DNA of 64,000 nt from Peribacillus sp. ACCC06369. Lineage in GTDB: Bacteria; Bacillota; Bacilli; Bacillales; DSM-1321. The position numbers and the translations under genes were made by a program. The notes under the pieces are model-generated. The model was not told the origin of the DNA. It did no database searches and saw nothing but the letters and a program-made list of their open reading frames with translations. This document shows, piece by piece, positions 1-8,298 of the stretch (position 1 is the first letter of the stretch; each line of letters starts with the position of its first letter). The stretch covers positions 94,229-158,228 of the forward strand of contig NZ_JAUCEN010000001.1 in assembly GCF_030348945.1 (NCBI RefSeq), in the 5' to 3' direction.

Positions 1-900
1 CAGATGGAGAAGGATGGGGAAATTATTTTAGTCGGTTTAGACGGTTCTAGTGGTGGGAGAAGAGCAAAAAGATATAGATACAATCCCGAGCATATGTTAG
101 GTCTGGCAATATTTCTAGAGAAAACAGAGACGAATTATACAATTTTTAATTGTGTGGGAGAAGTAAAGGAACAAGGAAAAGCACCGAGTGTATTAAAGGA
201 TGATGGTTTAAATTTATTAACTACGTGCATTGAAAACATAATGACTAAAAATTCGAAAATCAGTTCTATGGCAATTGGCGTTCCTGGTTCGGTTGATAGT
301 GGCCGGATTTTCTATATACCAGGATACGAGCAGTTTCAAAATTTTGATTTAAAAGGATATTATGAGGATCAATTTTCTATACCTGTCGTAGTAGAGAACG
401 ATATGAATGCTGCTGTTCTCGGATATCACAATAATAGGGGAATTAAGGACAAGCAATCCCTTATATATTTGTATTCTGGTCAAAATGGCCCAGGTGCAGG
501 AATTATGATAAATGGCGATGTGGTGCGAGGAAGTACTTTTTTCTCAGGAGAGGTTTCATTCGTCCCTCAGTATAATGACCGAAATTTTCGGCAAGCTTTG
601 GAAAATGGAAGTGGACCTAAAAAAGTAACTATTTGTGAGGATTATGAGATTGATGCAATTAGCAGGTTAGTAGCCTCGTTTGTAGCTATCATTAACCCTC
701 ATACCATCATTTTTAGTAACGATGAAGTTGAAAAAGTTATTTTAGACAAAATTGCCGTAGGTAGCTCAAAATATATCCCGTCAGAACATCTTCCATCGCT
801 TACAATGAGTGATTGGAAACAGGATTATTTATATGGATTACAAAGTCTTGGTCGTGATCTCATGATAAATGGAACAAACAGTAAATCTGTTTCTACATGA
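1..900 (+). CDS. ROK-family transcriptional regulator, C-terminal part (5' end outside window)
   Basis: The frame is open to the first base. The first visible residues contain a GSSGGRRAKRYRYNP motif, which in NagC/XylR-type ROK regulators joins the winged-helix DNA-binding domain to the sugar-kinase-like domain, so the HTH lies upstream of the window and the ATG at 4 is probably not the start. Visible kinase-fold parts are MAIGVPGSVDSGRIFY, VVVENDMNAAVLGY and a short GPGAGIMINGDVVRGSTFFSGEVSF block. The Cys-rich zinc-binding motif of active ROK kinases is not recognisable, which fits a regulator rather than a kinase. Fragments of closely related genes occur at 1634-1699 and 27088-27312. The sugar sensed is unknown. 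Confidence 0.8.
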   Translation, partial: QMEKDGEIILVGLDGSSGGRRAKRYRYNPEHMLGLAIFLEKTETNYTIFNCVGEVKEQGKAPSVLKDDGLNLLTTCIENIMTKNSKISSMAIGVPGSVDSGRIFYIPGYEQFQNFDLKGYYEDQFSIPVVVENDMNAAVLGYHNNRGIKDKQSLIYLYSGQNGPGAGIMINGDVVRGSTFFSGEVSFVPQYNDRNFRQALENGSGPKKVTICEDYEIDAISRLVASFVAIINPHTIIFSNDEVEKVILDKIAVGSSKYIPSEHLPSLTMSDWKQDYLYGLQSLGRDLMINGTNSKSVST

Positions 901-1114
901 AAAGTAAAATCACATTTATTCTAGGCTACATTATCTCTTACAAATATATAAAATTAATGGATTTCAACATTTTCCTTTTGATAATGCAACTAAAACAAAG
1001 GTAGAAATTATTTTTTGTAAAAAAACACTTGAAATAATGTCATATAAGGTGGTGATTCCCCTATAATATCAAGATCTAGCAATAACCTCTATAATTTAAA
1101 GGAGTGAAAAAGAA

Positions 1115-1495
1115 TTGAGAATTGAGCATGTGGCTATCTGGGTCAATGATTTGGAAGGCATGAGGGAGTTTTATGAAACTTATTTTAATTGTAAATCAAA
1201 CATTAAATATCATAATAGTGAAAAGAAATTTGAATCTTATTTTTTAACTTTTGACTCGGGTACACGATTAGAGATTATGCGTAAGGCAGAAATTAATAAG
1301 CAAAATCGGGGAGATAAAATTGGTTGGGCTCATATTGCCATCTCCTTGGGAAGCCAGGAATCCGTTAATCAAATGACAGCCAGATTAAAAAATAATGGTT
1401 ACCCTCATATTAGTGGTCCCCGTATCACTGGAGACGGGTATTATGAGAGTGTTGTAGAAGACCCTGAAGGAAATCTTTTGGAGTTGACTGTATAA
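1115..1495 (+). CDS. VOC-superfamily (glyoxalase/bleomycin-resistance-like) protein
   Basis: A 126-residue protein of single VOC size. It opens with the typical MRIEHVAIWVNDLEGMREFY strand-helix unit, has WAHIAISLGS in the middle and ends with DPEGNLLELTV, the usual last metal-ligand region (E in LLELTV). The start is TTG at 1115, preceded by an AAAGGAG site at 1098-1104. VOC proteins act as small metal-dependent isomerases, dioxygenases or thiol transferases in the cytosol, and nothing here fixes the substrate. It lies between the intact ROK gene end and a ROK 3' relic, so it may have arrived with, or been trapped by, a duplication event. Confidence 0.8.
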   Translation: MRIEHVAIWVNDLEGMREFYETYFNCKSNIKYHNSEKKFESYFLTFDSGTRLEIMRKAEINKQNRGDKIGWAHIAISLGSQESVNQMTARLKNNGYPHISGPRITGDGYYESVVEDPEGNLLELTV

Positions 1496-1633
1496 TACTA
1501 GGGATAAAATGGTAAAGGTTGCTGAAACATTTTCATTATTAGTGACTTATTAAAAAAATTTAATAAGTGTTTTTTCTATACTTTTTAAATGTTTTTAATA
1601 AGTTTGTTTACATAGGAGGTAACTCAAGAAAAG

Positions 1634-1699
1634 CTACATTATTTATATGGATCACCAAGTCTTAGACTTGATCTCATGATGAATGGAACAAGAACGTAA
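1634..1699 (+). pseudogene. 3'-end relic of a second ROK regulator gene
   Basis: In frame, this stretch reads LYGSPSLRLDLMMNGTRT and then a stop. It matches the C-terminus of the ROK protein ending at 900 (LYGLQSLGRDLMINGTN). Nothing upstream of about 1634 can be aligned. It sits directly in front of the MFS gene, which suggests an ancestral ROK-MFS order. Confidence 0.75.
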
Positions 1700-1752
1700 A
1701 ACAAATTGGAAAGTACAATTGAGCACCAAATAATTAAAAGTGAGGTTTGAAT

Positions 1753-2985
1753 ATGACAACATTCCTTTTAGTCATCATTTATTTGGCTTTTATTAGCTTA
1801 GGTTTACCTGATTCATTGTTGGGGGTAGCATGGCCTGTGATGCAATCTGACTTTGGAGCCCCACTTGAGACTGCTGGATTACTTTTTATGACGATTGCAG
1901 GTGGTACAATTATTTCCAGTTTAGCTAGCGGAACGGTACTCAAAAGGTTCGGAACTGGTAATGTAACATTTGTAAGTTGCTTAATGACTGCTGGAGCATT
2001 GCTAGGATTTCATTTTGCTCCATCGCTAGTTTGGTTAATTGTATGTGCCATACCACTTGGATTAGGTGCAGGATCTGTTGATGCAGGATTAAACGATTAT
2101 GTTGCTACACATTATAAGGCACACCATATGAGTTGGTTACATTGTTTTTGGGGCGTCGGTGCTACTTTTGGTCCTATAATTATGGCTCAGTTTATTTCAG
2201 AACAACATTCTTGGAGAAATGGATATTTTGTAATCTCTGGTATTCAGTTCACTTTAGCTGTAATACTTCTCTTCACTTTGCCCTTATGGAATAGAGTGAA
2301 AAAAAACAGCAACATCACCTTAATTGAAGAGCCGGAAGATTCAAAAGGTGTATTCTACAATGCAGATGGTAAACATGTAAAACCTTTACAAATTAAAGGA
2401 GTTAAACTGTCTCTGATCTCCTTCTTGTTTTATTGCGGGGTTGAATCAACAGTAGGTCTTTGGGGAAGTAGCTTTTTGGTAAATGTCAAGGAGTTACCGG
2501 TAGCGGTTGCTGCACAATGGGTTTCCTTATATTACGCAGGAATAACAGTGGGTAGATTTATTACAGGCTTTATTACCTTTAAAATGAGTAACCGCACTCT
2601 CATTCGGATGGGGCAAATAATAGCATTAGCTGGTGCCACACTTCTATTCCTACCATTGCCTTCCACTTTTTCGCTTGTAGGTTTTATTATGGTTGGACTA
2701 GGATTAGCACCGATATTTCCGTGTATGTTGCATGAAACCCCAACACGTTTTGGGAAGAAGCATTCCCAGACAATTATGGGCTATCAAATGGCTGTTGCCT
2801 ATACAGGTAGTACTTTCATTCCACCTCTTCTTGGTTTCATTGCATCTCATTCAACAATAGGAATCTTCCCATTTTGTATTGCTGTTTTTGTTGCAGCAAT
2901 GCTCCTAAGTTCAGAAAAATTAAATACCTTACTGACAAAGAAGGATTTATTAAAGAGGAAAGATAAAAGCTCAAAAGCATTTTAA
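1753..2985 (+). CDS. MFS transporter, FucP-like group
   Basis: A 410-residue membrane protein with about twelve hydrophobic segments and a hydrophilic central loop near residues 185-215. The N-terminus has the LGLPDSLLGVAWP motif and a long conserved block around GAGSVDAGLNDYVATHY and LHCFWGVGATFGP, typical of the fucose/glucose permease-like MFS branch. The ATG at 1753 is chosen because a GTGAGG ribosome site lies about 8 bases before it; an in-frame TTG six bases earlier is less well placed. It is probably a proton-coupled sugar or small-molecule transporter. The ROK relic just upstream hints at former ROK control. Confidence 0.8.
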   Translation: MTTFLLVIIYLAFISLGLPDSLLGVAWPVMQSDFGAPLETAGLLFMTIAGGTIISSLASGTVLKRFGTGNVTFVSCLMTAGALLGFHFAPSLVWLIVCAIPLGLGAGSVDAGLNDYVATHYKAHHMSWLHCFWGVGATFGPIIMAQFISEQHSWRNGYFVISGIQFTLAVILLFTLPLWNRVKKNSNITLIEEPEDSKGVFYNADGKHVKPLQIKGVKLSLISFLFYCGVESTVGLWGSSFLVNVKELPVAVAAQWVSLYYAGITVGRFITGFITFKMSNRTLIRMGQIIALAGATLLFLPLPSTFSLVGFIMVGLGLAPIFPCMLHETPTRFGKKHSQTIMGYQMAVAYTGSTFIPPLLGFIASHSTIGIFPFCIAVFVAAMLLSSEKLNTLLTKKDLLKRKDKSSKAF

Positions 2986-3059
2986 TCATGTAGAAATTCA
3001 ATAGATAACAAAGTTGCTTATTTTACATCAAAGAAAAAAAGTATTAGGAGTGATTTATT

Positions 3060-3611
3060 ATGAAAACTGAAAAAGAGAAAATGTTAGCTGGAAAATTATA
3101 TACAGCAATGGATGAAGAGCTTGGTAAGGATCATATAAAAGCACAGGAAATACTTGCAGAATTTAATTATCCTTAGTGGAAAACAAAAGCGACCTTTTAA
3201 AAAATTCATTTGGAAAAACTGGAGAAAATTTTTTGTGTAAAACCAACTTTTCGTTGTGACTATGGTTACAACATCTATGTTGGAGAGAATTTTTTTGCAA
3301 ATTACGATTGTATCATATTAGATGTTTGCAAAGTTACTATCGGAGAGAATTGTATGATCGGACCAAGAGTATCCATATATACTGCAACCCACCCTTTAGA
3401 TGCAGAAACAAGAATAACAGGGTTGGAATATGGCAAGCCAGTTACCATCGGCAATAATGTTTGGATTGGTGGTAGTGCAGTAATAAACCCAGGAGTAACG
3501 ATAGGAGACAATGTTGTTATTGCGTCAGGTGCAGTAGTAACTAAAGATGTAACAGACAACGTTGTAGTTGGGGGTAATCCTGCAAAAATACTTAAACAAA
3601 TTAAAGGATAA
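3060..3611 (+). pseudogene. Maltose O-acetyltransferase-like gene broken by two frameshifts
   Basis: The ATG at 3060 begins MKTEKEKMLAGKLYTAMDEE, the classic Maa N-terminus, and reaches a stop at 3174. The family sequence continues in another frame ([18 protein letters not shown]), then returns to the first frame at the T6 run (3229-3234) to read [20 protein letters not shown] and the left-handed beta-helix hexapeptides through to [13 protein letters not shown]. The pattern fits a 1-base deletion near 3172 and a 1-base insertion in the T run. The catalytic His of the [11 protein letters not shown] block is intact. The 133-residue open stretch from 3210 lacks the N-terminal domain. A sequencing error in the T run is possible, but two errors are less likely. 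Confidence 0.8.
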
Positions 3612-3829
3612 AATTGCACAATGATTTTCAAGCAGAAAGAATTAATTACAAGTAAAGTGATTGCATATACTGATAGACGAGTTCAACAATGCCAAAAATT
3701 CAGGATGCTTATCCCCACCTAAAGAGTGAAAACTTAATTACAAAGGCTAGAATTTAATTATTAAAACTGACAAGCAAACAGATTTAACACATTATGGTCT
3801 TCAGCGGATAATGGACATTTTTATACAAT

Positions 3830-3867
3830 GGGGTACCGTCAGCAAAACGTTAATTTACAACGTTAAG
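3830..3867 (+). repeat. 38-bp terminal inverted repeat of a Tn3-family transposon
   Basis: It begins GGGGTACCGTCAGCAAAACG and ends ACGTTAAG, the layout of Tn3/Tn4430-type 38-bp ends. The transposon interior lies to the right, because a tnpA 3' relic on the minus strand follows directly. The same sequence with its subterminal 55 bases recurs at 23254-23346. An inverted copy is at 10174-10211. Confidence 0.85.
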
Positions 3868-3927
3868 GGGAACTGGATACAAAAATAGCTGATTTTTACC
3901 ACGTTAAGGATGTAAACGGCTTTAGGA

Positions 3928-4151
3928 CTATTCTTGATTTAAGGACCGCAATGATTCTAAGTTGGTAACTCCTTTTGGATCGAAGCGATACTCTCCAAGG
4001 AAGTTGATATGTTCCCATCCTAATGGAGATATATGCTTTAATAAATTCCCCGTAACATTCCTTTACTTTGAAGTAATTCGGTAGCTTTGCCTAGATAAAC
4101 TGTCTTCCATACACTAATTGCATTAGTCAAGATGTTTAAAGCACCTGCACG
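3928..4151 (-). pseudogene. Tn3-family transposase (TnpA) C-terminal relic
   Basis: The minus strand reads ALNILTNAISVWKTVYLGKA, then after a frameshift HISPLGWEHINFLGEYRF and a final SLRSLNQE. These are the conserved C-terminal blocks of Tn3-type DDE transposases. The relic ends about 60 bases inside the 38-bp end at 3830-3867, the normal tnpA position. At least one frameshift and the loss of everything upstream make it inactive. Confidence 0.8.
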
Positions 4152-4239
4152 AAGGAAATTAATTTTAAAGGGGATGTGCTTTATACTGAACTAGATAATG
4201 CGTCTGAAAATTTGTATCAAGCAAATTCTAAGATCTGAG

Positions 4240-4276
4240 AAAACCGATTTCTCCCGTATTGAGAAATCGGTTTTTT
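4240..4276 (+). terminator. Rho-independent terminator
   Basis: A 14-bp stem (AAAACCGATTTCTC with GAGAAATCGGTTTT) has a 7-base loop and is followed by T6. No intact gene ends immediately upstream; it may have served the lost transposon genes. Confidence 0.8.
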
Positions 4277-4355
4277 ATTATTAATAAAAACTGCCTTAAA
4301 TGTTTAGACTTAGCAAGTTTAAAGCTGCCCAAATAAATGATATGAATAAAATTAC

Positions 4356-4395
4356 TTGACACATTTCTTCTACTTCGTAATACTATATATTAGTA
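4356..4395 (+). promoter_or_regulatory. Promoter/operator of a decayed PadR gene
   Basis: TTGACA at 4356-4361 is followed by an AT-rich stretch with TACTAT (4381-4386) and an AGTACTAAGTAA motif. This architecture resembles the promoters at 4722 and 7814 in front of the other two padR copies, suggesting a shared operator type. Confidence 0.5.
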
Positions 4396-4429
4396 CTAAG
4401 TAACGATAAGTAGTTTGCGAGGAGGATAT

Positions 4430-4570
4430 ATGAAAAATTTAACGGAAATCCTTAAGGGAGTTCGTGATGGTGTGGTGCTCCAAAAGATTCAAACAGGAGA
4501 AACCGGAACCTACATGTACAGCTGCTGGATGGGAATGATCCGCGGTGTAATCATTTTGAAAGAAGCATAG
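4430..4570 (+). pseudogene. Decayed PadR-family regulator (copy 1)
   Basis: The ATG at 4430 has a GGAGGAT site before it and begins MKNLTEILKGVRDGVVLQ, matching the MENLTEMLKGSLEGCVLE start of the intact PadR at 4868. After about 15 residues the similarity is lost and a stop occurs at 4568. The winged-helix core is missing. Sequence to about 4700 shows no further recognisable gene. Confidence 0.7.
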
Positions 4571-4721
4571 GAGGAAGTAAAGCTCCATAAAGAAAATCGG
4601 TTGTATCCAATGGGGATAGCTGGTTTTAAAAATATTTAGAAAATCCAGTTGACAGTCCATGTAACACTGGATACCTACACCACTGAATAGTGAGGTTGCA
4701 AAATATTTTTAAGAAAAATAG

Positions 4722-4757
4722 TTGACACCTACGCTACTCGGTGTTACAGTGTACATG
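4722..4757 (+). promoter_or_regulatory. Promoter of padR copy 2
   Basis: TTGACA at 4722-4727, a 17-base spacer and TACAGT at 4745-4750. An imperfect palindrome TTACAGTGTACATGTAA overlaps the -10 box and is a plausible PadR operator for autoregulation. The long leader that follows contains CTGAATAGC and an AAGTTATAC block shared with the leaders of the genes at 5801 and 7966. Confidence 0.6.
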
Positions 4758-4867
4758 TAATGAGCAATACTGAATAGCATGATTTCTCAAAAGCTATACA
4801 GTAAAAATTTCGCTTAGTACTAAGTTATACTGAATATAAGTCAGACAAAATAGAGGAGGCTCTGAAC

Positions 4868-5188
4868 ATGGAAAATTTAACCGAAATGCTGAAGGGTTCG
4901 CTGGAAGGCTGCGTGCTGGAAATCATCAGCCGCCATGAAACCTATGGCTACGAGATTACCCGCCGCCTGAACGAGCTTGGGTTTACTGAAGTCGTGGAAG
5001 GGACGGTCTACACCATCCTCGTCCGATTAGAAAAGAAAAAACTGGTAACCATGAAAAAGAAACCGTCAGATATGGGGCCGCCCCGCAAGTTTTACTCACT
5101 TAATGAGGCTGGCCGCCAGGAACTTGAATTGTTTTGGCAGAAATGGGATTTTGTATCATCAAAAATCAACGTCTTGAAGTCAATCTAG
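4868..5188 (+). CDS. PadR-family transcriptional regulator (copy 2)
   Basis: A 106-residue single winged-helix protein. MLKGSLEGCVLEIISRHETYG is the first helix region, followed by YEITRRLNELGF, VVEGTVYTILVRLEKKKLV (recognition helix and wing) and MGPPRKFYSLNEAGRQEL. PadR proteins of this length repress neighbouring efflux genes and release DNA on binding drugs or phenolics. The start is supported by GAGGAGG at about 4853-4859. It heads a cassette with DUF1048 and an ABC exporter. Base composition of this cassette is clearly more GC-rich than the flanks, which points to transfer. It is 106 residues long, the same as the paralogue at 7966. Confidence 0.9.
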   Translation: MENLTEMLKGSLEGCVLEIISRHETYGYEITRRLNELGFTEVVEGTVYTILVRLEKKKLVTMKKKPSDMGPPRKFYSLNEAGRQELELFWQKWDFVSSKINVLKSI

Positions 5189-5259
5189 CTTCATAAGATA
5201 TTCCGTACGATATGTTTGGAGTGTCTTGTTCAGCTTTATAAAAAAGGAGGAAAAATAAC

Positions 5260-5616
5260 ATGATGGAAATGTTCAAAAAAATGATTGGTGATAAAAAAGA
5301 ATACAAGATGATGATGGCACGGGTTGAAGTCCTGCCAGAGGACTACCAGTTTGTATTTAAGAAAATTCAAAACTACATGTGGAATTTCTCATCAGCGGGC
5401 AGCGGGATGGATATGCTGCACATGCAGTATGAATTAATCGAGTTGTTCGAAGCCGGTGCGGCGGAAGGTAGACAGGTGCTGGAAATAACTGGGGACGACG
5501 TGGCGTCCTTTGCCGACGAACTAGTGGCAAACGCTAAAACCTATCTCGCCAAGTATCGTGAAGATTTGAATCAGAGTATCATGAAGCGATTGGGAAAAAA
5601 TAAATTCAATAGATGA
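5260..5616 (+). CDS. DUF1048-family protein (copy A)
   Basis: A 118-residue, probably all-helical, soluble protein: FKKMIGDKKEYKMMMARVEV, LPEDYQFVFKKIQNYMW, then ITGDDVASFADELVANAKTY near the C-terminus. These are the signature blocks of DUF1048 proteins, which typically lie next to padR genes and whose function is not established. A strong AAAAAGGAGG site precedes it. It stands between padR and an ABC exporter. Four further copies or relics lie at 7385-9358. No membrane segment or signal peptide is visible. Confidence 0.85.
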   Translation: MMEMFKKMIGDKKEYKMMMARVEVLPEDYQFVFKKIQNYMWNFSSAGSGMDMLHMQYELIELFEAGAAEGRQVLEITGDDVASFADELVANAKTYLAKYREDLNQSIMKRLGKNKFNR

Positions 5617-5626
5617 TACCGACTGA

Positions 5627-5672
5627 ATAGCTGGTTACAAATGTGAATTGCACATTCGCTATTCAGTTATAT
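5627..5672 (+). promoter_or_regulatory. Large inverted repeat between DUF1048 and ABC genes
   Basis: The outer arms are ACTGAATAGC and GCTATTCAGT, and the inner arms are AATGTG and CACATT. Together they can fold the RNA or act as a palindromic operator. It lies in the leader of the ABC genes, and no strong T run follows, so attenuation or PadR binding is more likely than simple termination. The CTGAATAGC motif recurs at about 4773 and 7860. Confidence 0.5.
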
Positions 5673-5800
5673 TTTTAACTCAGTAATAAGTTATACAGAT
5701 TATCAGTCAGACTAAATAGATGAGTATAGGCAATCTAGCTCCGCAAGGCACTCGATCTCGAAAGCGACCTTGCTGCGCATTTTATAAGGAGGAAAAAAGT

Positions 5801-6562
5801 ATGAGAAATGCAGCGATTTCTATAAAAGGGTTAAAAAAATCCTTTAAAGACAAGGAAGTCTTAAAGGGGGTGGATTTTGAGGTGCGGCGTGGCGAAATTT
5901 TCGCACTGCTGGGCTCAAATGGAGCGGGCAAGACGACGACGGTCAACATCCTCTCGACGCTGATGAAGGCTGATGGCGGCGAAGTAGGTATTTGCGGCTT
6001 TGACGTCCAGCGTCAACCGGATCATGTTCGCCAGAGCATCAGCCTGACAGGGCAGTTCGCAGCTTTAGACGGCATGCTCACAGGGCGGGAAAACCTGATG
6101 ATGATCGCCAAGTTGCGGGGAGTTTCCAATCCCGCTCAAGTCGCCGACAATCTGCTTGCAAAATTCAGCCTGACCGATGCGGCCAACCGCCGGGCGGACA
6201 AATATTCCGGCGGGATGAAGCGCCGGCTTGACATCGCCATGAGCCTGATCGGGACGCCAGCAGTCATTTTTCTCGACGAACCGACGACAGGGCTTGACCC
6301 CGAAGCGCGAATTGAAGTCTGGGATACCGTCAAGGAACTTGCCGGCGGCGGCACGACCATCTTGCTGACGACCCAGTACCTGGAGGAAGCCGAACAACTG
6401 GCGGATCGTATCGCCATCCTGCATGGCGGAAAAATCATCTCGACCGGGACCCTTACCGAACTCAAGGAGATGTTCCCGCCAGCGAAAGTGGAGTACATCG
6501 AGAAGCAGCCGACATTGGAGGAAATTTTCCTTGCGATCATCGGCAAAAAGGAGGAGATGTAA
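5801..6562 (+). CDS. ABC transporter ATP-binding protein, DrrA-type exporter
   Basis: A 253-residue ATPase. It has Walker A LLGSNGAGKTTT, Q-loop SLTGQF, signature YSGGMKRRLDIAM and Walker B VIFLDEPTTGLDPEAR. The switch region reads LLTTQYLEEAEQLADRIAIL; the usual H-loop His is Gln, as in DrrA-like drug exporters. The start is the ATG at 5801 because AAGGAGG lies 8 bases upstream; the frame is open further upstream without such a site. The stop abuts the start of the permease, so the pair is co-translated. The likely role is drug or lipid export under PadR control. Confidence 0.9.
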   Translation: MRNAAISIKGLKKSFKDKEVLKGVDFEVRRGEIFALLGSNGAGKTTTVNILSTLMKADGGEVGICGFDVQRQPDHVRQSISLTGQFAALDGMLTGRENLMMIAKLRGVSNPAQVADNLLAKFSLTDAANRRADKYSGGMKRRLDIAMSLIGTPAVIFLDEPTTGLDPEARIEVWDTVKELAGGGTTILLTTQYLEEAEQLADRIAILHGGKIISTGTLTELKEMFPPAKVEYIEKQPTLEEIFLAIIGKKEEM

Positions 6563-7312
6563 ATGAAAAGCAAAACAGGGGTATTACTAGGACGTTTAAT
6601 GCGCAACATCATGCGCAGCCCGGATACAATTATCACGGTGGCGATTACGCCGATTATGATGCTGCTGCTGTTTGTCTACGTATTTGGCGGCGCCATAGAG
6701 ACAGGCACGGACAACTACGTCAATTATTTATTGCCGGGAATCTTGCTGATGGCTATCGCATCCGGCGTCGCTTACACTTCCGTGCGGCTGTTTACGGATG
6801 TAAAGAGCGGGCTGATGGCGCGTTTCATTACCATGCCCATCAAGCGCTCGTCGGTATTGTGGGCTCACGTGTTGACCTCGCTGGTTTCCAATGCGCTTAC
6901 TGTTGTGGTGGTTATCCTCGTCGCGCTCTTGATGGGCTTCCGTTCCAGCGCTAATATCCTGGATTGGCTCGCGGTAGCTGGGATACTCGGGCTGTTTACG
7001 CTGGCGCTGACATGGCTGGCGATCATTCCGGGATTGACAGCGGGGTCTATGGAAGGGGCGACAGCCTACTCGTACCCGCTGATTTTCCTGCCGTTTATCA
7101 GTTCGGCCTTTGTCCCCACCGAAACCATGCCTAAAATTGTCCGTGCGTTCGCTGAGAACCAGCCCGTGACTTCAATCGTGAATGCGATTCGTGCCCTCTT
7201 GTATGAAGGGTCTGTTGGCAACGATATCTGGATCGCACTTGCCTGGTGCGTGGGCATCATGGTCATCGCTTACTTCTTCGCCAGTAAAGTATTTAAACGC
7301 CAGTTAGGGTAA
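6563..7312 (+). CDS. ABC-2 type transporter permease, DrrB-like
   Basis: A 249-residue integral membrane protein with about six hydrophobic segments, starting MKSKTGVLLGRLMRNIMRSP, the short cytosolic helix typical of ABC-2 exporters. The conserved late block YPLIFLPFISSAFVPTETMP is the hallmark of DrrB-type permeases. The ATG directly follows the stop of the ATPase gene, and an AAGGAGGAGATG site lies within the end of that gene. With the ATPase it should form a homodimer-based exporter. GC-rich codon use matches the ATPase and differs from flanking genes. Confidence 0.9.
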   Translation: MKSKTGVLLGRLMRNIMRSPDTIITVAITPIMMLLLFVYVFGGAIETGTDNYVNYLLPGILLMAIASGVAYTSVRLFTDVKSGLMARFITMPIKRSSVLWAHVLTSLVSNALTVVVVILVALLMGFRSSANILDWLAVAGILGLFTLALTWLAIIPGLTAGSMEGATAYSYPLIFLPFISSAFVPTETMPKIVRAFAENQPVTSIVNAIRALLYEGSVGNDIWIALAWCVGIMVIAYFFASKVFKRQLG

Positions 7313-7384
7313 GTACACCATTATGGAATTAGCCATATCAATAGTCAGCCGCTGCGATGAATGCATTTGCTATCACAAAAAAGA

Positions 7385-7645
7385 GTGAATGAATTACCTG
7401 CAGAATACAAAAAAGGCAATGAAAGCAATTGAAAATTATATGTTGAACTTTGCTAAGGGATCAGTATGTTTGAGGTTTTAACCAATATTTTAGAGATGTT
7501 CGAGAGTAGTGCTAGTGATGGTTTAAGTAAACGAGAAGTAGTAGGAAATGATATTGCAGAATTTGCCGACTCATTCCTAGCTGAGTTTCCTGAAGAAACA
7601 TGGATCGACAAACTAAGAAATAAATTAAGAAATTCTATTAAATAA
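7385..7645 (+). pseudogene. Decayed DUF1048 gene (copy B)
   Basis: An N-terminal part (NELPAEYKKAMKAIENYMLNF, with a one-base insertion splitting it) and a C-terminal part from 7466 (MFEVLTNILEMFESSASDGL to GNDIAEFADSF) are homologous to the intact DUF1048 proteins. They lie in different frames. The second part alone is open for 59 codons and ends in LRNKLRNSIK. Codon use is AT-rich, unlike copy A. Confidence 0.7.
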
Positions 7646-7659
7646 AGGAGCGAGCCATG

Positions 7660-7690
7660 AACTGTGCTTTTCTTCAATATCAGCTAATAG
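7660..7690 (+). repeat. 31-bp direct repeat, copy 1
   Basis: The segment begins AACTGTGCTTTTCTTC and ends CAGCTAATAG. It is repeated exactly at 10071-10101. The pair brackets the second PadR/DUF1048 cassette (7.7-10.07 kb), so it may be a scar of the duplication or insertion that produced it. Copy 1 runs straight into GGGGTACTGCCG, similar to a Tn3 end. Confidence 0.7.
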
Positions 7691-7813
7691 GGGTACTGCC
7701 GTTTGGTACTACCCCAATTAGGAACATCAGAAAAAAAGGGATGAAATTGGAAACACCGAAGAAACCTCAAAATTTGTAAGGGAGTAAACATTGTAGGGAG
7801 GGGGATAGAAAAA

Positions 7814-7842
7814 TTGACAAAGATAGTACTCCGTGCTATTAT
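7814..7842 (+). promoter_or_regulatory. Promoter of padR copy 3
   Basis: TTGACA (7814-7819), a 17-base spacer and TATTAT (7837-7842) form a near-consensus sigma-A promoter. TAGTACT and AGTAGTAGTAAGTAA motifs overlap the spacer and the region just past the -10 box. They resemble the motifs at the other two padR promoters. Confidence 0.7.
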
Positions 7843-7965
7843 ATAGTAGTAGTAAGTAATGCTGAATAGCAGATTCACAAAAGAGTGATTCAAAAATTTT
7901 GTCTCACTATTCTGTAATACAGATTATTGTCATCACAAAGTACTAAGAAGAAAGAAGTAAAAAAA

Positions 7966-8286
7966 ATGAATAAAATCACAGAAATGCTTAAAGGTGTGCT
8001 TGAGGGCTGCGTGCTAGAAATTATCAGCCGTGGCGAAACCTACGGCTATGAAATCACACAGAAGCTGCGAGCACTGGGCTTTAGCGACATTGTGGAGGGA
8101 ACAGTTTACACCATCACGATGCGGCTCGAAAAAAATAAACTCGTGGATATTGAGAAAAAGTCATCCACGATGGGCCCACCGCGCAAATTTTATCGGCTCA
8201 ATGAAGCTGGCCTGCAAGAACTGGCAAATTTCTGGGCCAAATGGAACTTTATCTCAAGCAAACTAAACGAATTAAAAGCAAAATAA
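7966..8286 (+). CDS. PadR-family transcriptional regulator (copy 3)
   Basis: A 106-residue winged-helix protein closely related to the one at 4868: LKGVLEGCVLEIISRGETYG, YEITQKLRALGFSDIVEG, TVYTITMRLEKNKLVDI and MGPPRKFYRLNEAGLQEL. The ATG at 7966 aligns with the paralogue start, although the site before it is only a weak AAGAAGAAAG. It heads a second cassette with three DUF1048 genes and the first codons of an ABC ATPase. It probably represses its own promoter at 7814. Confidence 0.88.
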   Translation: MNKITEMLKGVLEGCVLEIISRGETYGYEITQKLRALGFSDIVEGTVYTITMRLEKNKLVDIEKKSSTMGPPRKFYRLNEAGLQELANFWAKWNFISSKLNELKAK

Positions 8287-8298
8287 AGGAGAATAAAC

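Noticed and set aside
4439..4660. 73-codon minus-strand frame
   Set aside because: Antisense to the padR relic and its downstream DNA; no ribosome site.
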